Shown here in pieces: positions 1-8,724 of a stretch of 64,000 nucleotides of DNA. The stretch is taken from NCBI RefSeq assembly GCF_000633255.1, contig NZ_AYMJ01000018.1, forward strand, positions 248,001 through 312,000, written 5' to 3'. Position 1 is the stretch's first letter. Each line of letters starts with the position of its first letter. Made by a program: the position numbers and the translations under genes. The DNA is from Pseudomonas sp. H1h. Lineage in GTDB: Bacteria > Pseudomonadota > Gammaproteobacteria > Pseudomonadales > Pseudomonadaceae. The notes under the pieces are model-generated. The model was given only the letters and a program-made list of their open reading frames with translations, was not told the origin of the DNA and did not search any database.

Positions 1-2007
1 ATATTCGGCGTCGGCATCGGCTTCCATCAGTTCCGGGTTGGCAACCCAGGCTTCCATCGCTTGAGCGCGACGTTCCAGGGTGCGTGCGTCGCCGTAGCCT
101 TCGCCGATCATCCAGCGCAGCAGAGTGATGTTGGAGTTCAGGTACTCGGTGATCGACTCTTTCGACAGCTTGATGGTGCAGCCGGCAGCCGAACGTTCGG
201 CCGAGGCGTCGGACAGTTCGAACGCCTGTTCCAGGGTCAGACCTTCCAGGCCTTCGATTTCCAGGATGCGGCCGGAGAAGGCGTTTTTCTTGCCTTTCTT
301 CTCGACGGTCAGCAGACCGTTCTGGATGGCGAAGTAAGGAATGGCATGAACCAGGTCACGCAGGGTGATGCCAGGTTTCATCTTGCCTTTGAAGCGCACC
401 AGGATCGATTCCGGCATGTCCAGCGGCATGACGCCGGTGGCAGCGGCGAACGCGACCAGACCGGAACCGGCCGGGAACGAGATGCCCATCGGGAAACGGG
501 TGTGCGAGTCACCACCGGTACCGACGGTGTCTGGCAGCAGCATGCGGTTCAGCCACGAGTGGATGATGCCGTCGCCCGGACGCAGGGAAACGCCGCCGCG
601 GGTCATGATGAAGTCAGGCAGGGTGTGGTGGGTGGTCACGTCGATCGGCTTCGGATACGCCGCGGTGTGGCAGAAGGACTGCATGACCAGATCAGCGGAG
701 AAGCCCAGGCACGCCAGGTCTTTCAGTTCGTCACGGGTCATCGGACCGGTGGTGTCCTGAGAACCTACGGTGGTCATCTTCGGTTCGCAGTAGGTGCCAG
801 GACGTACGCCTTGGCCTTCTGCCAGACCGCACGCCTTGCCGACCATTTTCTGCGCCAGGGTGAAACCCTTGGTGCTTTCAGCCGGTGCTTCAGGCTTTTT
901 GAACAGGTCGAACGCAGGCAGACCCAGTTCGGCGCGAGCCTTCTCGGTCAGGCCACGGCCGATGATCAGAGGAATACGGCCGCCGGCACGTACTTCGTCC
1001 AACAGAACCGGGGTCTTCATTTCGAAGGTGGTCAGGACCTCGTCAGTGCCGTGTTTGCAGACTTTGCCAGCATGCGGGTACAGGTCGATCACGTCGCCCA
1101 TGTTCATGTTGGTAACGTCGAACTCGATTGGCAGTGCGCCGGCATCTTCCATGGTGTTGTAGAAGATCGGAGCGATTTTGCTGCCGAAGCAGAAACCGCC
1201 AGCGCGCTTGTTCGGCACGTAAGGGATGTCATCGCCGAAGAACCACAGGACCGAGTTGGTTGCGGATTTACGCGAGGAACCGGTACCGACCACGTCACCG
1301 ACGTAGGCGATCGGGAAGCCTTGACCGCGCATTTCTTCGATCTGCTTCATCGGGCCGGTCTTGCCTTGCTCGTCCGGAACGATGCCGTCACGGGCCATTT
1401 TCAGCATGGCCAGGGCGTGCAGCGGGATATCAGGACGCGACCAGGCATCTGGAGCAGGGGACAGGTCGTCGGTGTTGGTTTCGCCGGTGACCTTGAACAC
1501 GCGCAGGCTGATCTTGTCGGCCAGAACAGGGCGCTTCTTGAACCACTCGCCGTCAGCCCAGGATTGCAGCACGGCTTTGGCGTGAGCGTTGCCGTTCTTG
1601 GCTTTTTCAGCCACGTCGTGGAAGGCATCGAACATCAGCAGGGTGTGCTTGAGTTCTTCGGCAGCCACTGGCGCCAGCTCGGCGTTGTCCAGCAGTTCGA
1701 CCAGGGTCACGATGTTGTAGCCGCCCTGCATGGTGCCGAGCAGTTCTACAGCGCGCTTCTTGTCCAGCAGAGGGGAGGAGACTTCGCCTTTGGCCAGAGC
1801 CGACAGGAAACCGGCTTTGACGTAAGCGGCTTCGTCCACTCCAGGTGGTACGCGATTGGTGATCAGGTCAACGAGGAAAGCTTCTTCGCCAGCCGGAGGA
1901 TTCTTCAGCAGCTCGACCAGGCCTGCAGTTTGTTCGGCGTTAAGCGGCTGGGGAACGATACCCAGGGCTGCACGCTCTTCGATATGTTTGCGGTAGGCTT
2001 CAAGCAC
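1..2007 (-). CDS. acnB: Aconitate hydratase B (partial, C-terminus outside window)
   Basis: This is the bifunctional aconitate hydratase/2-methylisocitrate dehydratase of the TCA and methylcitrate cycles, a cytosolic [4Fe-4S] enzyme. The minus strand reads MLEAYRKHIEERAALG from a GTG codon at 2007, the usual N-terminus of AcnB, and stays open for 669 codons to the window edge. That is roughly three quarters of the usual length of about 865 residues. The HEAT-like N-terminal domain comes first, followed by the swivel domain with GTGSSRKSATNSV and then the catalytic core (for example GTGGDSHTRFP). The end is missing only because the window stops. The gene is monocistronic here and faces away from the DUF1289 gene. 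Family and frame are very secure; the GTG start matches homologues. Confidence 0.97.
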   Translation of the reverse strand, partial: MLEAYRKHIEERAALGIVPQPLNAEQTAGLVELLKNPPAGEEAFLVDLITNRVPPGVDEAAYVKAGFLSALAKGEVSSPLLDKKRAVELLGTMQGGYNIVTLVELLDNAELAPVAAEELKHTLLMFDAFHDVAEKAKNGNAHAKAVLQSWADGEWFKKRPVLADKISLRVFKVTGETNTDDLSPAPDAWSRPDIPLHALAMLKMARDGIVPDEQGKTGPMKQIEEMRGQGFPIAYVGDVVGTGSSRKSATNSVLWFFGDDIPYVPNKRAGGFCFGSKIAPIFYNTMEDAGALPIEFDVTNMNMGDVIDLYPHAGKVCKHGTDEVLTTFEMKTPVLLDEVRAGGRIPLIIGRGLTEKARAELGLPAFDLFKKPEAPAESTKGFTLAQKMVGKACGLAEGQGVRPGTYCEPKMTTVGSQDTTGPMTRDELKDLACLGFSADLVMQSFCHTAAYPKPIDVTTHHTLPDFIMTRGGVSLRPGDGIIHSWLNRMLLPDTVGTGGDSHTRFPMGISFPAGSGLVAFAAATGVMPLDMPESILVRFKGKMKPGITLRDLVHAIPYFAIQNGLLTVEKKGKKNAFSGRILEIEGLEGLTLEQAFELSDASAERSAAGCTIKLSKESITEYLNSNITLLRWMIGEGYGDARTLERRAQAMEAWVANPELMEADADAEY

Positions 2008-2474
2008 AGTTATTACCCTCATCAGTGGTCCCAAATGGGTGTCCGGGACGCTCATCCCGAAATTGCCGTACTCATGCACCTCACGACGTTGTGGGTCGTT
2101 TGGCCAGAATTACCGGCAATTCCTTACAGAAGCTGCTTTCAAAGTTTTACGCCTGCAGAACGGGGAGCTGATGAGGGTTGGCGTTGGGCTTTTCCCCGCT
2201 GGAAAAACCCTTCGCCAACACCGCTCTGAAGGAACGACTGTGCTCGTGACGCTTTGAAAACAGCTTCTAACGGACATTGGCGCCTTAAAAGGCTGGCTGA
2301 TTCTACGGCAAAAAAAATTTAAAGGTAAGTCGGACTCTATTGGACTTTGGTGGCGTTGTGCGCGGGCGGAGCAAACCGCGATCCAGCGCTTGTCCCTGAC
2401 GTTTGAGGGGTGATCAATGCCCGACAAAGGGCTAACATGCCGGCCTGTTCCGCGTTTCAGTGTTTTGCCAATTT
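2008..2474. other. Intergenic region between divergent acnB and DUF1289 gene
   Basis: This 467-base stretch separates two divergent genes and must carry both promoters. It includes an A/T-rich patch (about 2310-2330) and short open frames on both strands that lack credible ribosome-binding sites or recognisable products. I see no RNA gene or repeat in it. Confidence 0.5.
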
Positions 2475-2945
2475 ATGCCCAATCAGACCATCAAGACCCC
2501 CTGCGTCGGCCTCTGCTCCACTGTTTACGGAGATCTGGTGTGCCGCGGCTGCAAGCGTTTCCACCACGAAGTGATCAATTGGAATGGTTACAACGAGGAG
2601 GAAAAGCGCGCGGTGTGGTTGCGTCTTGAGCAATTGCTGTCACAAGTGATGGCGGGCAAGGTCGAGATCTTCGATTCGGCGCGCCTGCGCCAGCAGCTGG
2701 AGCAGCGCAAGATCCGCTTCGTGCCGCACCAGTCGGAATATTGCTGGGCCTATCAGCTGATTGCTCGCGGGGCGCGGGTGATCATTAATCTGGAAGCCTA
2801 TGGGATGGTGTTGCTGCCGGAGTTCCGCGACTGGAACCTGCCGGAACTGCGCGATGCCATTGATCGGGAATTCTTCCTGCTGTCGGAAGCGCATTACCAG
2901 CGCTACATTGCGCCCGGCTTCCTGAAAGACGCCTTCGGCGCCTGA
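2475..2945 (+). CDS. DUF1289-family small Cys-rich protein
   Basis: This is a conserved proteobacterial protein of unknown function. The N-terminus carries the DUF1289 cysteine pattern, with CVGLCS at residues ~10-15 and CRGCKRF at residues ~23-29. Such clustered cysteines suggest a metal or Fe-S site, although none has been shown for this family as far as I know. The remainder (about 157 residues in all) is basic and rich in aromatic residues, with no membrane segment. I chose the start MPNQTIKTPC at 2475 because the family normally begins just before the first cysteine motif; an upstream ATG at 2460 would add five residues. The gene stands alone and is followed by a REPIN. Confidence 0.85.
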   Translation: MPNQTIKTPCVGLCSTVYGDLVCRGCKRFHHEVINWNGYNEEEKRAVWLRLEQLLSQVMAGKVEIFDSARLRQQLEQRKIRFVPHQSEYCWAYQLIARGARVIINLEAYGMVLLPEFRDWNLPELRDAIDREFFLLSEAHYQRYIAPGFLKDAFGA

Positions 2946-2956
2946 AGATCAAAAGC

Positions 2957-3041
2957 TTCGCGAGCAAGCCCGCTCCCACAGAGGAATGCATTCTAAAGGT
3001 AGGAGTGCATTCCAAATGTGGGAGCGGGCTTGCTCGCGAAG
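2957..3041. repeat. REPIN (paired REP palindromes)
   Basis: Two inverted REP units face each other: TTCGCGAGCAAGCCCGCTCC at 2957 and its complement ending at 3041. They are separated by a spacer that contains the short repeats GAATGCATTC and GTGCATTCC. This is the common extragenic REPIN class of fluorescent pseudomonads. It lies between convergent genes. Confidence 0.9.
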
Positions 3042-3065
3042 GGTCCATCCAATACAGCGCAATTC

Positions 3066-3929
3066 TCAGTGCTTCACCGCCAGCTCCACCAGATGGTCCT
3101 CAACCTCCTGCGGCTTGAGCACCAGCACATCGCTTTCCAGCGAATCGAGCACCACTTCGGCGGTATTGCCGATCAGCGCCCCTGACAACCCGGTCCGCGC
3201 CACAGTGCCGATGACGGTCACCGCCGCTTCCAGCTTGTGCGCCATGAACGGGATCAGCACATCCGCCGGGCCTTCTTCGATGTGCAGATGAGCGTCATCG
3301 ACATCGAATTCGGCCTGAAACGCCCGGCATTGCTCGCGATACCTGGCCTCGATGGTTTCCTTGAGCTGAAAGGTCGGGTCAGCCGCCGAGAGCATCGGCG
3401 ACGGGTGCGCACTGATTACATGCAGATGCCCTTTGGCCAGGCTGGCGATGTCAAAGCCGTGATCGATGATCGTCGTGTGCAAATGCCGGTGTTCGCCATC
3501 GGCGTTGCCCACGTCGACCGCTGCCAGAATCACCCGGTCCTTCCATGGTATGCAGGTTTTCACCAGCAGCACCGGGGTTGGGCAGTGACGCAGCAGTTTC
3601 CAGTCCGCCGGGGTCAGCAAGGCTTTTTTCAGCGCGCTGTCAGGAAAGTGCTGTTTGATCACCAGCCCGCAGCCTTCGGCCTGCTGCACATCGATGATGG
3701 TTTCGTGCAGGCTCTCGTTCCACGCCTGTTCGGTGGTCACGCTGTAGCCGTCGGCGATCAGCGCGGCTTTGAGCACGCCGAGCATGCCGGCGTGGTCGTG
3801 TTTGCGGTCACACACCAGCAGGTGCAGATGCGCCTGGGTCACGCCGGCGATCAACTTGGCGCGCTTGAGCGCCAGGCTTTCCGAATGTTCGGGTTCGATG
3901 ACCACCAGAATGCTGCGAATGGCTTGCAT
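3066..3929 (-). CDS. Tandem universal stress protein (two Usp domains)
   Basis: This is a cytosolic UspA-superfamily protein of 287 residues with two Usp domains in tandem, as in the E. coli UspE type. The first begins MQAIRSILVVIEPEHSESLA. The second starts around residue 140 and ends with the nucleotide-binding-like stretch VTVIGTVARTGLSGALIGNTAE, which resembles the ATP-binding G-2x-G-9x-G-S/N signature. The start at 3929 has a GGAG sequence just upstream; an in-frame start at 3968 would add 13 residues unlike the family. The likely role is stress survival, but the exact function of such tandem Usps is usually undefined. Confidence 0.9.
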   Translation of the reverse strand: MQAIRSILVVIEPEHSESLALKRAKLIAGVTQAHLHLLVCDRKHDHAGMLGVLKAALIADGYSVTTEQAWNESLHETIIDVQQAEGCGLVIKQHFPDSALKKALLTPADWKLLRHCPTPVLLVKTCIPWKDRVILAAVDVGNADGEHRHLHTTIIDHGFDIASLAKGHLHVISAHPSPMLSAADPTFQLKETIEARYREQCRAFQAEFDVDDAHLHIEEGPADVLIPFMAHKLEAAVTVIGTVARTGLSGALIGNTAEVVLDSLESDVLVLKPQEVEDHLVELAVKH

Positions 3930-4087
3930 GAGCGGAGTCTCCAGCAAAGAAAAGGCACGGCGTTGCACAACTATAGTTGCTGCTCATCGGCCTGCGACTT
4001 GATGCATATCAACGCCTGCGACTGGTGGTCTGCGGGCAGGCCGGTATAATCGGCGCCCTTCGCGCCAATACCTTTACCGTGAGCCCC

Positions 4088-4696
4088 ATGATCCTGCCCG
4101 AAATCCACGAATTCCTTGGCTGCCGCACGCCCGACGCCTGGGTCCAGGCCGCACTGGCCGATCAGGAAACACTGCTGATCGACCACAAGAACTGCGAGTT
4201 CAAGGCCGCCAGCACCGCGCTGAGCCTGATTGCCAAGTACCATTCCCACGTCGACCTGATCAACATGATGTCGCGTCTGGCCCGGGAAGAGCTGGTGCAC
4301 CACGAACAAGTCATGCGCATCATGAAGCGCCGCAAGATCGAGTTGCGCCAGCTGCATGCCGGGCGTTATGCCTCGGGCCTGCGCAAAGTGGTGCGCAGTC
4401 ACGAGCCGGTGAAACTGGTCGATACGCTGGTAGTCGGCGCGTTCATCGAAGCACGCAGTTGCGAACGTTTCGAGGCGCTGGTGCCGCATCTGGACGAAGA
4501 ACTCGGCAAGTTCTATTTCGGCCTGCTGAAAAGCGAGGCGCGGCATTTTCAGGGTTATCTGAAGCTGGCTTACCAGTACGGCGACGCGAAGGACATCGCC
4601 CAGGTGATCGAAAAGGTCCGCGCTGCCGAGCAGGAGCTGATCGAATCGCCGGATGAAGAGTTTCGCTTCCACAGCGGTGTGCCGGCCGCGGCCTGA
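4088..4696 (+). CDS. miaE: tRNA-(ms2io6A) hydroxylase MiaE
   Basis: MiaE is a non-heme diiron monooxygenase that hydroxylates the isopentenyl group of 2-methylthio-N6-isopentenyladenosine at tRNA position 37. The 202-residue length fits the family. Diiron ligands of a ferritin-like four-helix bundle are visible: the E of KNCEFKAA, EELVHHEQ (E..H), the E of AFIEARSCERF and the EARH motif in LLKSEARHF. The ATG at 4088 fits the normal N-terminus (MILPEIHEFLG). A rho-independent terminator follows about 45 bases after the stop. The gene is monocistronic and divergent from the universal stress gene. Confidence 0.95.
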   Translation: MILPEIHEFLGCRTPDAWVQAALADQETLLIDHKNCEFKAASTALSLIAKYHSHVDLINMMSRLAREELVHHEQVMRIMKRRKIELRQLHAGRYASGLRKVVRSHEPVKLVDTLVVGAFIEARSCERFEALVPHLDEELGKFYFGLLKSEARHFQGYLKLAYQYGDAKDIAQVIEKVRAAEQELIESPDEEFRFHSGVPAAA

Positions 4697-4739
4697 CACA
4701 CAAACTGTTAAAAACTCTTAAGAGTATGAAATATCACCG

Positions 4740-4766
4740 AAAACCGGCCCCAGTGGCCGGTTTTTG
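4740..4766 (+). terminator. Rho-independent terminator after miaE
   Basis: The sequence AAAACCGGCC-CCAGT-GGCCGGTTTTT forms a strong GC stem ending in a T run, 44 bases beyond the miaE stop. The A run on the other arm would let it act in both directions. Confidence 0.9.
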
Positions 4767-4843
4767 CTGCCTGCAACCACGCCACACCCGCGATTGCCGC
4801 CATAATGTCGGCCACTTCACACATGGGTTGGCAGACGGTCGTT

Positions 4844-5551
4844 ATGGATAACCTGGGTTTTGGCAAAGTCCTGCTGGTCGAAGACGATGAGCGTCTGGCC
4901 ACGCTGATTGCGCACTTTCTCGAACAGCATGGCTACGAGGTGCGCGCGGTGCATCGCGGTGATCTGGCGATGGCCGCGTTTCTCGAGTTCCAGCCCAAAG
5001 TGGTGGTGCTCGACCTGATGCTGCCGGGGCAGAGCGGGCTGCATGTGTGCCGGGAAATCCGCAGCGTGTCGGACACGCCGATTGTCATCCTCACCGCCAA
5101 GGAAGACGACCTCGACCACATTCTCGGCCTGGAATCCGGCGCCGATGACTACGTGATCAAACCGATCAAGCCGCCGGTGCTGCTGGCGCGGCTGCGCGCC
5201 TTGCAGCGGCGCCAGGTGCCGGACAGCGGCGTCGTCAGCTCGCTGGAGTTCGGCCGGTTGAGCATTGATCGCAGCTGTCGCGAAGTGCGCCTGGCCGGCG
5301 AAATCATTGAAATGACCACCATGGAGTTCGAGCTGTTGTGGCTGCTGGCCAGCGCTGCCGGCAAGACCTTGTCGCGCGATGACATCCTCAACCGCATGCG
5401 CGGCATTGCCTTCGACGGGCTCAATCGCAGTGTCGACGTGTACATCAGCAAATTGCGCAACAAGCTCAAGGACAATCCCCGCGAGCCGGTCTGCATCAAG
5501 ACCGTGTGGGGCAAGGGCTATCTGTTCAATCCGTTCGCTTGGGAGCTGTAG
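4844..5551 (+). CDS. OmpR-family response regulator
   Basis: This DNA-binding response regulator pairs with the histidine kinase immediately downstream. The receiver domain occupies residues ~6-120, with acidic pocket residues in VEDDE, the phosphoacceptor D57 in VVVLDLMLPG, and K in DYVIKPIKP. A winged-helix Trans_reg_C domain follows (~135-232), with SVDVYISKLRNKL and the terminal WGKGYLF motif. It resembles RstA regulators. The start is uncertain: the ATG at 4844 gives MDNLGFGKVLLVED, while ATGs at 4823 and 4805 would add 7 or 13 residues, and none has a clear Shine-Dalgarno. Its stop codon abuts the kinase ATG (TAGATG), so translation is probably coupled. Confidence 0.92.
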   Translation: MDNLGFGKVLLVEDDERLATLIAHFLEQHGYEVRAVHRGDLAMAAFLEFQPKVVVLDLMLPGQSGLHVCREIRSVSDTPIVILTAKEDDLDHILGLESGADDYVIKPIKPPVLLARLRALQRRQVPDSGVVSSLEFGRLSIDRSCREVRLAGEIIEMTTMEFELLWLLASAAGKTLSRDDILNRMRGIAFDGLNRSVDVYISKLRNKLKDNPREPVCIKTVWGKGYLFNPFAWEL

Positions 5552-6838
5552 ATGCTGCGGTTATTCCTCGGGCTGTTTCTGGTGATGACGGTGGGGCTGG
5601 TGCTGGCCCTGCAAACCGTCGAGCACACCTTCAACGCATTGCTCGACAATCAGATGCAGGCCTACAACCGTGAGGCGGTGCGTGGGCAGGCGTGGTCACT
5701 GGTCGAGCACATGCGCGATCAGCAAGGCGCGGCGCGTGAGCAGCAACTGGAGGCGTTGCGCCCGCACTACGGCTTGTCGCTGAAGCTGGTGGAGGCCGAT
5801 CAACTGGCTCTCAGCCCTGAGGAAAAATCCGAACTGGCGCAGAACCTGCTGGTGATTCGCGACAACTACACCCAGTTCATCAGCAACATCGACGGTGGTT
5901 CGCAGTTGCTCAGCATCAAGTTGCCGCCGGAGCCGAGCCTGATGCCGTTCTACATTGCGGTGGCTTACGCGATGCTCGCGGTGCTGATCGGCATCGTCTT
6001 GTTCTTCTGGGTGCGCCCGCACTGGCGCGATCTGGAGAAACTGCGCCTGGCCGCCGAGCGCTTTGGCGATAACGACCTTTCGGTGCGCATTCAACTGTCC
6101 AAGCGCTCGAACATCCGCGACCTGGCCGAGCACTTCAACCTGATGGCGGCGCGCATCGAGAGCCTGATCGCCAATCAGCGCGAGCTGACCAACGCCGTAT
6201 CCCATGAACTGCGTACGCCGATTGCGCGGCTTTCGTTTGAGCTCGATCAGCTCAAGCAGCAACCGGACGCCAGCCAGAACCGCGAACTGATCGCCGACAT
6301 GTACGCCGACCTTGGCGAGCTGGAGGAAATGGTCTCCGAACTGCTGACCTACGCCAGCCTGGAACGCGGTGCAACGGTGATCAAGCGTGAGAACATTCAG
6401 GCCGCCAACTGGCTCGACAGCGTGGTCGGCAGCGTGGCGCTGGAGGCAGAAGCGGCGGGGGTGCAATTGCTGATCGGTGATTGTCGGATCGACACAGTGC
6501 GCATCGAGCCGCGATTCATGGCGCGGGCGGTGATCAATCTGCTGCGCAATGCTATTCGTTATGCCGAACAGCGCGTTGAAGTAACGCTGGTGCGCACCGG
6601 TGATTATTACGAGGTGCGGGTCAACGACGACGGCCCGGGTGTGCCGGTGGACGGACGGGAGAAGATCTTCGAGCCGTTCTCGCGGCTCGATGCCAGCCGT
6701 GATCGGCGCACGGGCGGCTTTGGTTTGGGGCTGGCACTGGTGCGGCGGGTGTCGCAATCCCATGGCGGGCAGGTCGAAGTGGGGGAGTCGGTTTGGGGTG
6801 GGGCGTCGTTTCGGATGACCTGGGCGCATCTGGATTGA
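5552..6838 (+). CDS. RstB-like sensor histidine kinase
   Basis: This is the inner-membrane sensor kinase partner of the regulator it directly follows. Residues 1-20 are a transmembrane helix, followed by a periplasmic loop of about 110 residues and a second helix at ~131-152. A HAMP linker leads to the HisKA domain with H218 in SHELRTPIARL. The HATPase domain shows N, G1 and G2 boxes (NLLRNAIRYAE, NDDGPG, GGFGLGLAL). The length of 428 residues is normal. The order and architecture match RstAB, but the signal sensed cannot be read from the sequence. A REPIN follows the gene. Confidence 0.93.
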   Translation: MLRLFLGLFLVMTVGLVLALQTVEHTFNALLDNQMQAYNREAVRGQAWSLVEHMRDQQGAAREQQLEALRPHYGLSLKLVEADQLALSPEEKSELAQNLLVIRDNYTQFISNIDGGSQLLSIKLPPEPSLMPFYIAVAYAMLAVLIGIVLFFWVRPHWRDLEKLRLAAERFGDNDLSVRIQLSKRSNIRDLAEHFNLMAARIESLIANQRELTNAVSHELRTPIARLSFELDQLKQQPDASQNRELIADMYADLGELEEMVSELLTYASLERGATVIKRENIQAANWLDSVVGSVALEAEAAGVQLLIGDCRIDTVRIEPRFMARAVINLLRNAIRYAEQRVEVTLVRTGDYYEVRVNDDGPGVPVDGREKIFEPFSRLDASRDRRTGGFGLGLALVRRVSQSHGGQVEVGESVWGGASFRMTWAHLD

Positions 6839-6860
6839 TCTGCGTTGCCAGTCCCGGCTT

Positions 6861-6928
6861 CTTCGCGAGCAGGCTCGCTCCCACAGGTTGAATGCATTCC
6901 AAATGTGGGTGCGGGCTTGCTCGCGAAG
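6861..6928. repeat. REPIN between convergent genes
   Basis: Opposed REP arms CTTCGCGAGCAGGCTCGCTC (6861) and GTGCGGGCTTGCTCGCGAAG (ends 6928) surround a short spacer with GAATGCATTCC. It belongs to the same class as the copy at 2957. Confidence 0.88.
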
Positions 6929-6957
6929 AGGCCATCAATCACACCGCAATTCCCGAC

Positions 6958-7446
6958 TCATTTGACCAGCCCCAACCGTTCATGCCACTGCGCAATCGAC
7001 TCTTCGGGATAAACCTCAAACTGCTTGTCCCCAGGCGTTGCGTCCACCTCAACCCATGGCGCCTTCGAACCGAGCATCAAATGCGTATGTTCCGGCGGTG
7101 TCGGCAATGGCGTGTCGATGGCCGAGGCGAACGGGTGGATCAACTCCGGCCATTGCGGGCTGAACAGCCACAAAGCGCTGCCGCACTGTGAGCAGAAATG
7201 CCGTTCGGCGGTGCTGCGGTGGGCGCGCTTTTCGCCTTCATCCTTCATTTTCGCGTGGTAGATGCTGATGTTCTTGCGACCCTGGACCTTGAGGCTGTTC
7301 GAGTCGCCACCGAGGTTGATCGCATAGCCGCCACCGCCCTGGGTCTTGCGGCAGATCGAGCAGTAGCAGCGTTGATAAGGGTAAGGGTGGGCGCTGGTCA
7401 GGCTGAAGGTGACGGCGCCGCAGTGGCAGGAGCCTTCGAGGTGCAT
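6958..7446 (-). CDS. GFA-family (glutathione-dependent formaldehyde-activating-like) protein
   Basis: This 162-residue cytosolic protein carries the zinc-binding cysteine pattern of the GFA/CENP-V fold: SCHCGAV near residues 6-12, CYCSICRK near 28-35 and FCSQCGSALW near 83-92. These proteins are widespread, and most have no demonstrated formaldehyde activity, so only the fold is claimed. The start MHLEGSCHCGAV at 7446 places the first cysteine motif correctly; the longer open frame to 7737 reads through a REP region and is not real. The stop is at 6958, next to a REPIN. Confidence 0.88.
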   Translation of the reverse strand: MHLEGSCHCGAVTFSLTSAHPYPYQRCYCSICRKTQGGGGYAINLGGDSNSLKVQGRKNISIYHAKMKDEGEKRAHRSTAERHFCSQCGSALWLFSPQWPELIHPFASAIDTPLPTPPEHTHLMLGSKAPWVEVDATPGDKQFEVYPEESIAQWHERLGLVK

Positions 7447-7512
7447 GAGGGGCCTCCGGTGGGCTGAAGTGGTCCGGTTCAGCCTAGAAGGTTTGTGGCG
7501 ATCATGCTGACG

Positions 7513-7695
7513 CCTTCGCGAGCAAGCCCGCTCCCACAGGGGAACGTATTTCAAGAGCGGGCTTGCTCGCGAAGAACGATAACGCGCAGCCACTGGACGC
7601 CTTCGCGAGCTGGCTCGCTCCCACGGGGGAACGCATTTCAAAATGTGGGAGCGGGCTTGCTCGCGAAGAACGATAACGCGCAGCCACTGGACGCC
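7513..7695. repeat. Two tandem REPINs with duplicated flank
   Basis: A REPIN at ~7515-7574 is followed by a second at ~7601-7668. The flank GAAGAACGATAACGCGCAGC with its following CACTGGACGCC occurs after each (from 7571 and 7665). This shows that a unit of about 94 bases was duplicated in tandem. It lies upstream of the LysR gene and next to the GFA gene start. Confidence 0.85.
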
Positions 7696-7740
7696 CACCG
7701 CCAGCCCGGTCAGCATGTCCCACAAAAAAGGGATCACCCC

Positions 7741-8625
7741 ATGCGAAAACTCCCCTCACTGGCCGCTCTGCGAACCTTCGAGTGCGCCGCCCGTCACGCG
7801 CATTTCGGCCGGGCCGCCGCTGAGCTGTGCGTCACTGACAGTGCGGTCAGCCACCAGATCCGTCAGCTCGAAGAGCAACTCGGCGTTTCGCTGTTCATCC
7901 GCGAAGGCCGGCAGATTCGCCCGACCATCGCCGCCGGACGCCTGATGCAAAGCCTGCAGCAAGCCTTTGAACTGATCGGCGAGGCCTGCGATGAACTGCG
8001 CGACCCCTCGTCGTTGGCGGTATTGCGCCTGGCTGTGACGGCAGAACTGGCGCAAAAGTGGCTGATGAACCGCCTCACCGATTTCTATGCGCGCTACCCG
8101 CACATCACCCTGCATCTCTACGAACAGCCGATCGACGCCAGCGCGCCCGGTGAAGACATCGATCTGGCGATCACCTACGGCACCGGCCCGGTGGATAGCA
8201 GCGCCTACTTCGTGCGGCCGTTGCCGGCGCTACAGTTCTTCCCGGTGTGCAGCCCCGGGCTGTTCAACCAGGGCACGTTGAAAACCCCGAAAGACCTCGC
8301 GCGCCATTGCCTGCTGCACGACGACCAGGACGGCAAGACCTGGACCGCGTGGCTCACCAGTCATGCCGGCGATCTACGCCCGCAGCGCCAACTGTATTTC
8401 GCCCATGCCGGGCTGGCGCTGGAAGCGGCGGCGCAGGGGCAGGGGGTGGCGATGGGCGACAACCTTACCGCGCACGAGGACTTGCTGAGCGGGCGACTGG
8501 TGCGGCCATTCACCTCCAGCATGACCGCGCTCGGCCAATACGCGCTGGTTTGCGAACGGCTGCGCCTGGAGCGTCCGGCGGTCGCGCAGATGCTCGAATG
8601 GTTCAACGATCAGCTGACCGATTGA
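7741..8625 (+). CDS. LysR-family transcriptional regulator (GcvA-like)
   Basis: This 294-residue regulator has an N-terminal helix-turn-helix (MRKLPSLAALRTFECAARH, then FGRAAAELCVTDSAVSHQIRQLEEQLG, residues ~1-60) and a periplasmic-binding-like effector domain from ~90. The opening LPSLAALRTFE is typical of the GcvA branch. It lies 99 bases upstream of, and co-oriented with, an agmatine-deiminase-like gene and a polyamine-binding-protein gene, so it probably controls them. The ATG at 7741 is preceded by an AAGGGA sequence; the upstream frame extends through REP DNA and was discarded. Confidence 0.9.
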   Translation: MRKLPSLAALRTFECAARHAHFGRAAAELCVTDSAVSHQIRQLEEQLGVSLFIREGRQIRPTIAAGRLMQSLQQAFELIGEACDELRDPSSLAVLRLAVTAELAQKWLMNRLTDFYARYPHITLHLYEQPIDASAPGEDIDLAITYGTGPVDSSAYFVRPLPALQFFPVCSPGLFNQGTLKTPKDLARHCLLHDDQDGKTWTAWLTSHAGDLRPQRQLYFAHAGLALEAAAQGQGVAMGDNLTAHEDLLSGRLVRPFTSSMTALGQYALVCERLRLERPAVAQMLEWFNDQLTD

Positions 8626-8724
8626 TGAATTGAACTCAACGGTTCCGAAATAATCATCGTTGGCGGGCCAAGCGTCCGCGACCGTAGCCTGTGGTCATTC
8701 CCATCCCCAAGACGAGGTTTGATC

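Noticed and set aside
61..2229. A 722-codon plus-strand open frame opposite acnB
   Set aside because: It is the antisense shadow of a conserved gene in high-GC DNA; the minus strand encodes unmistakable AcnB.
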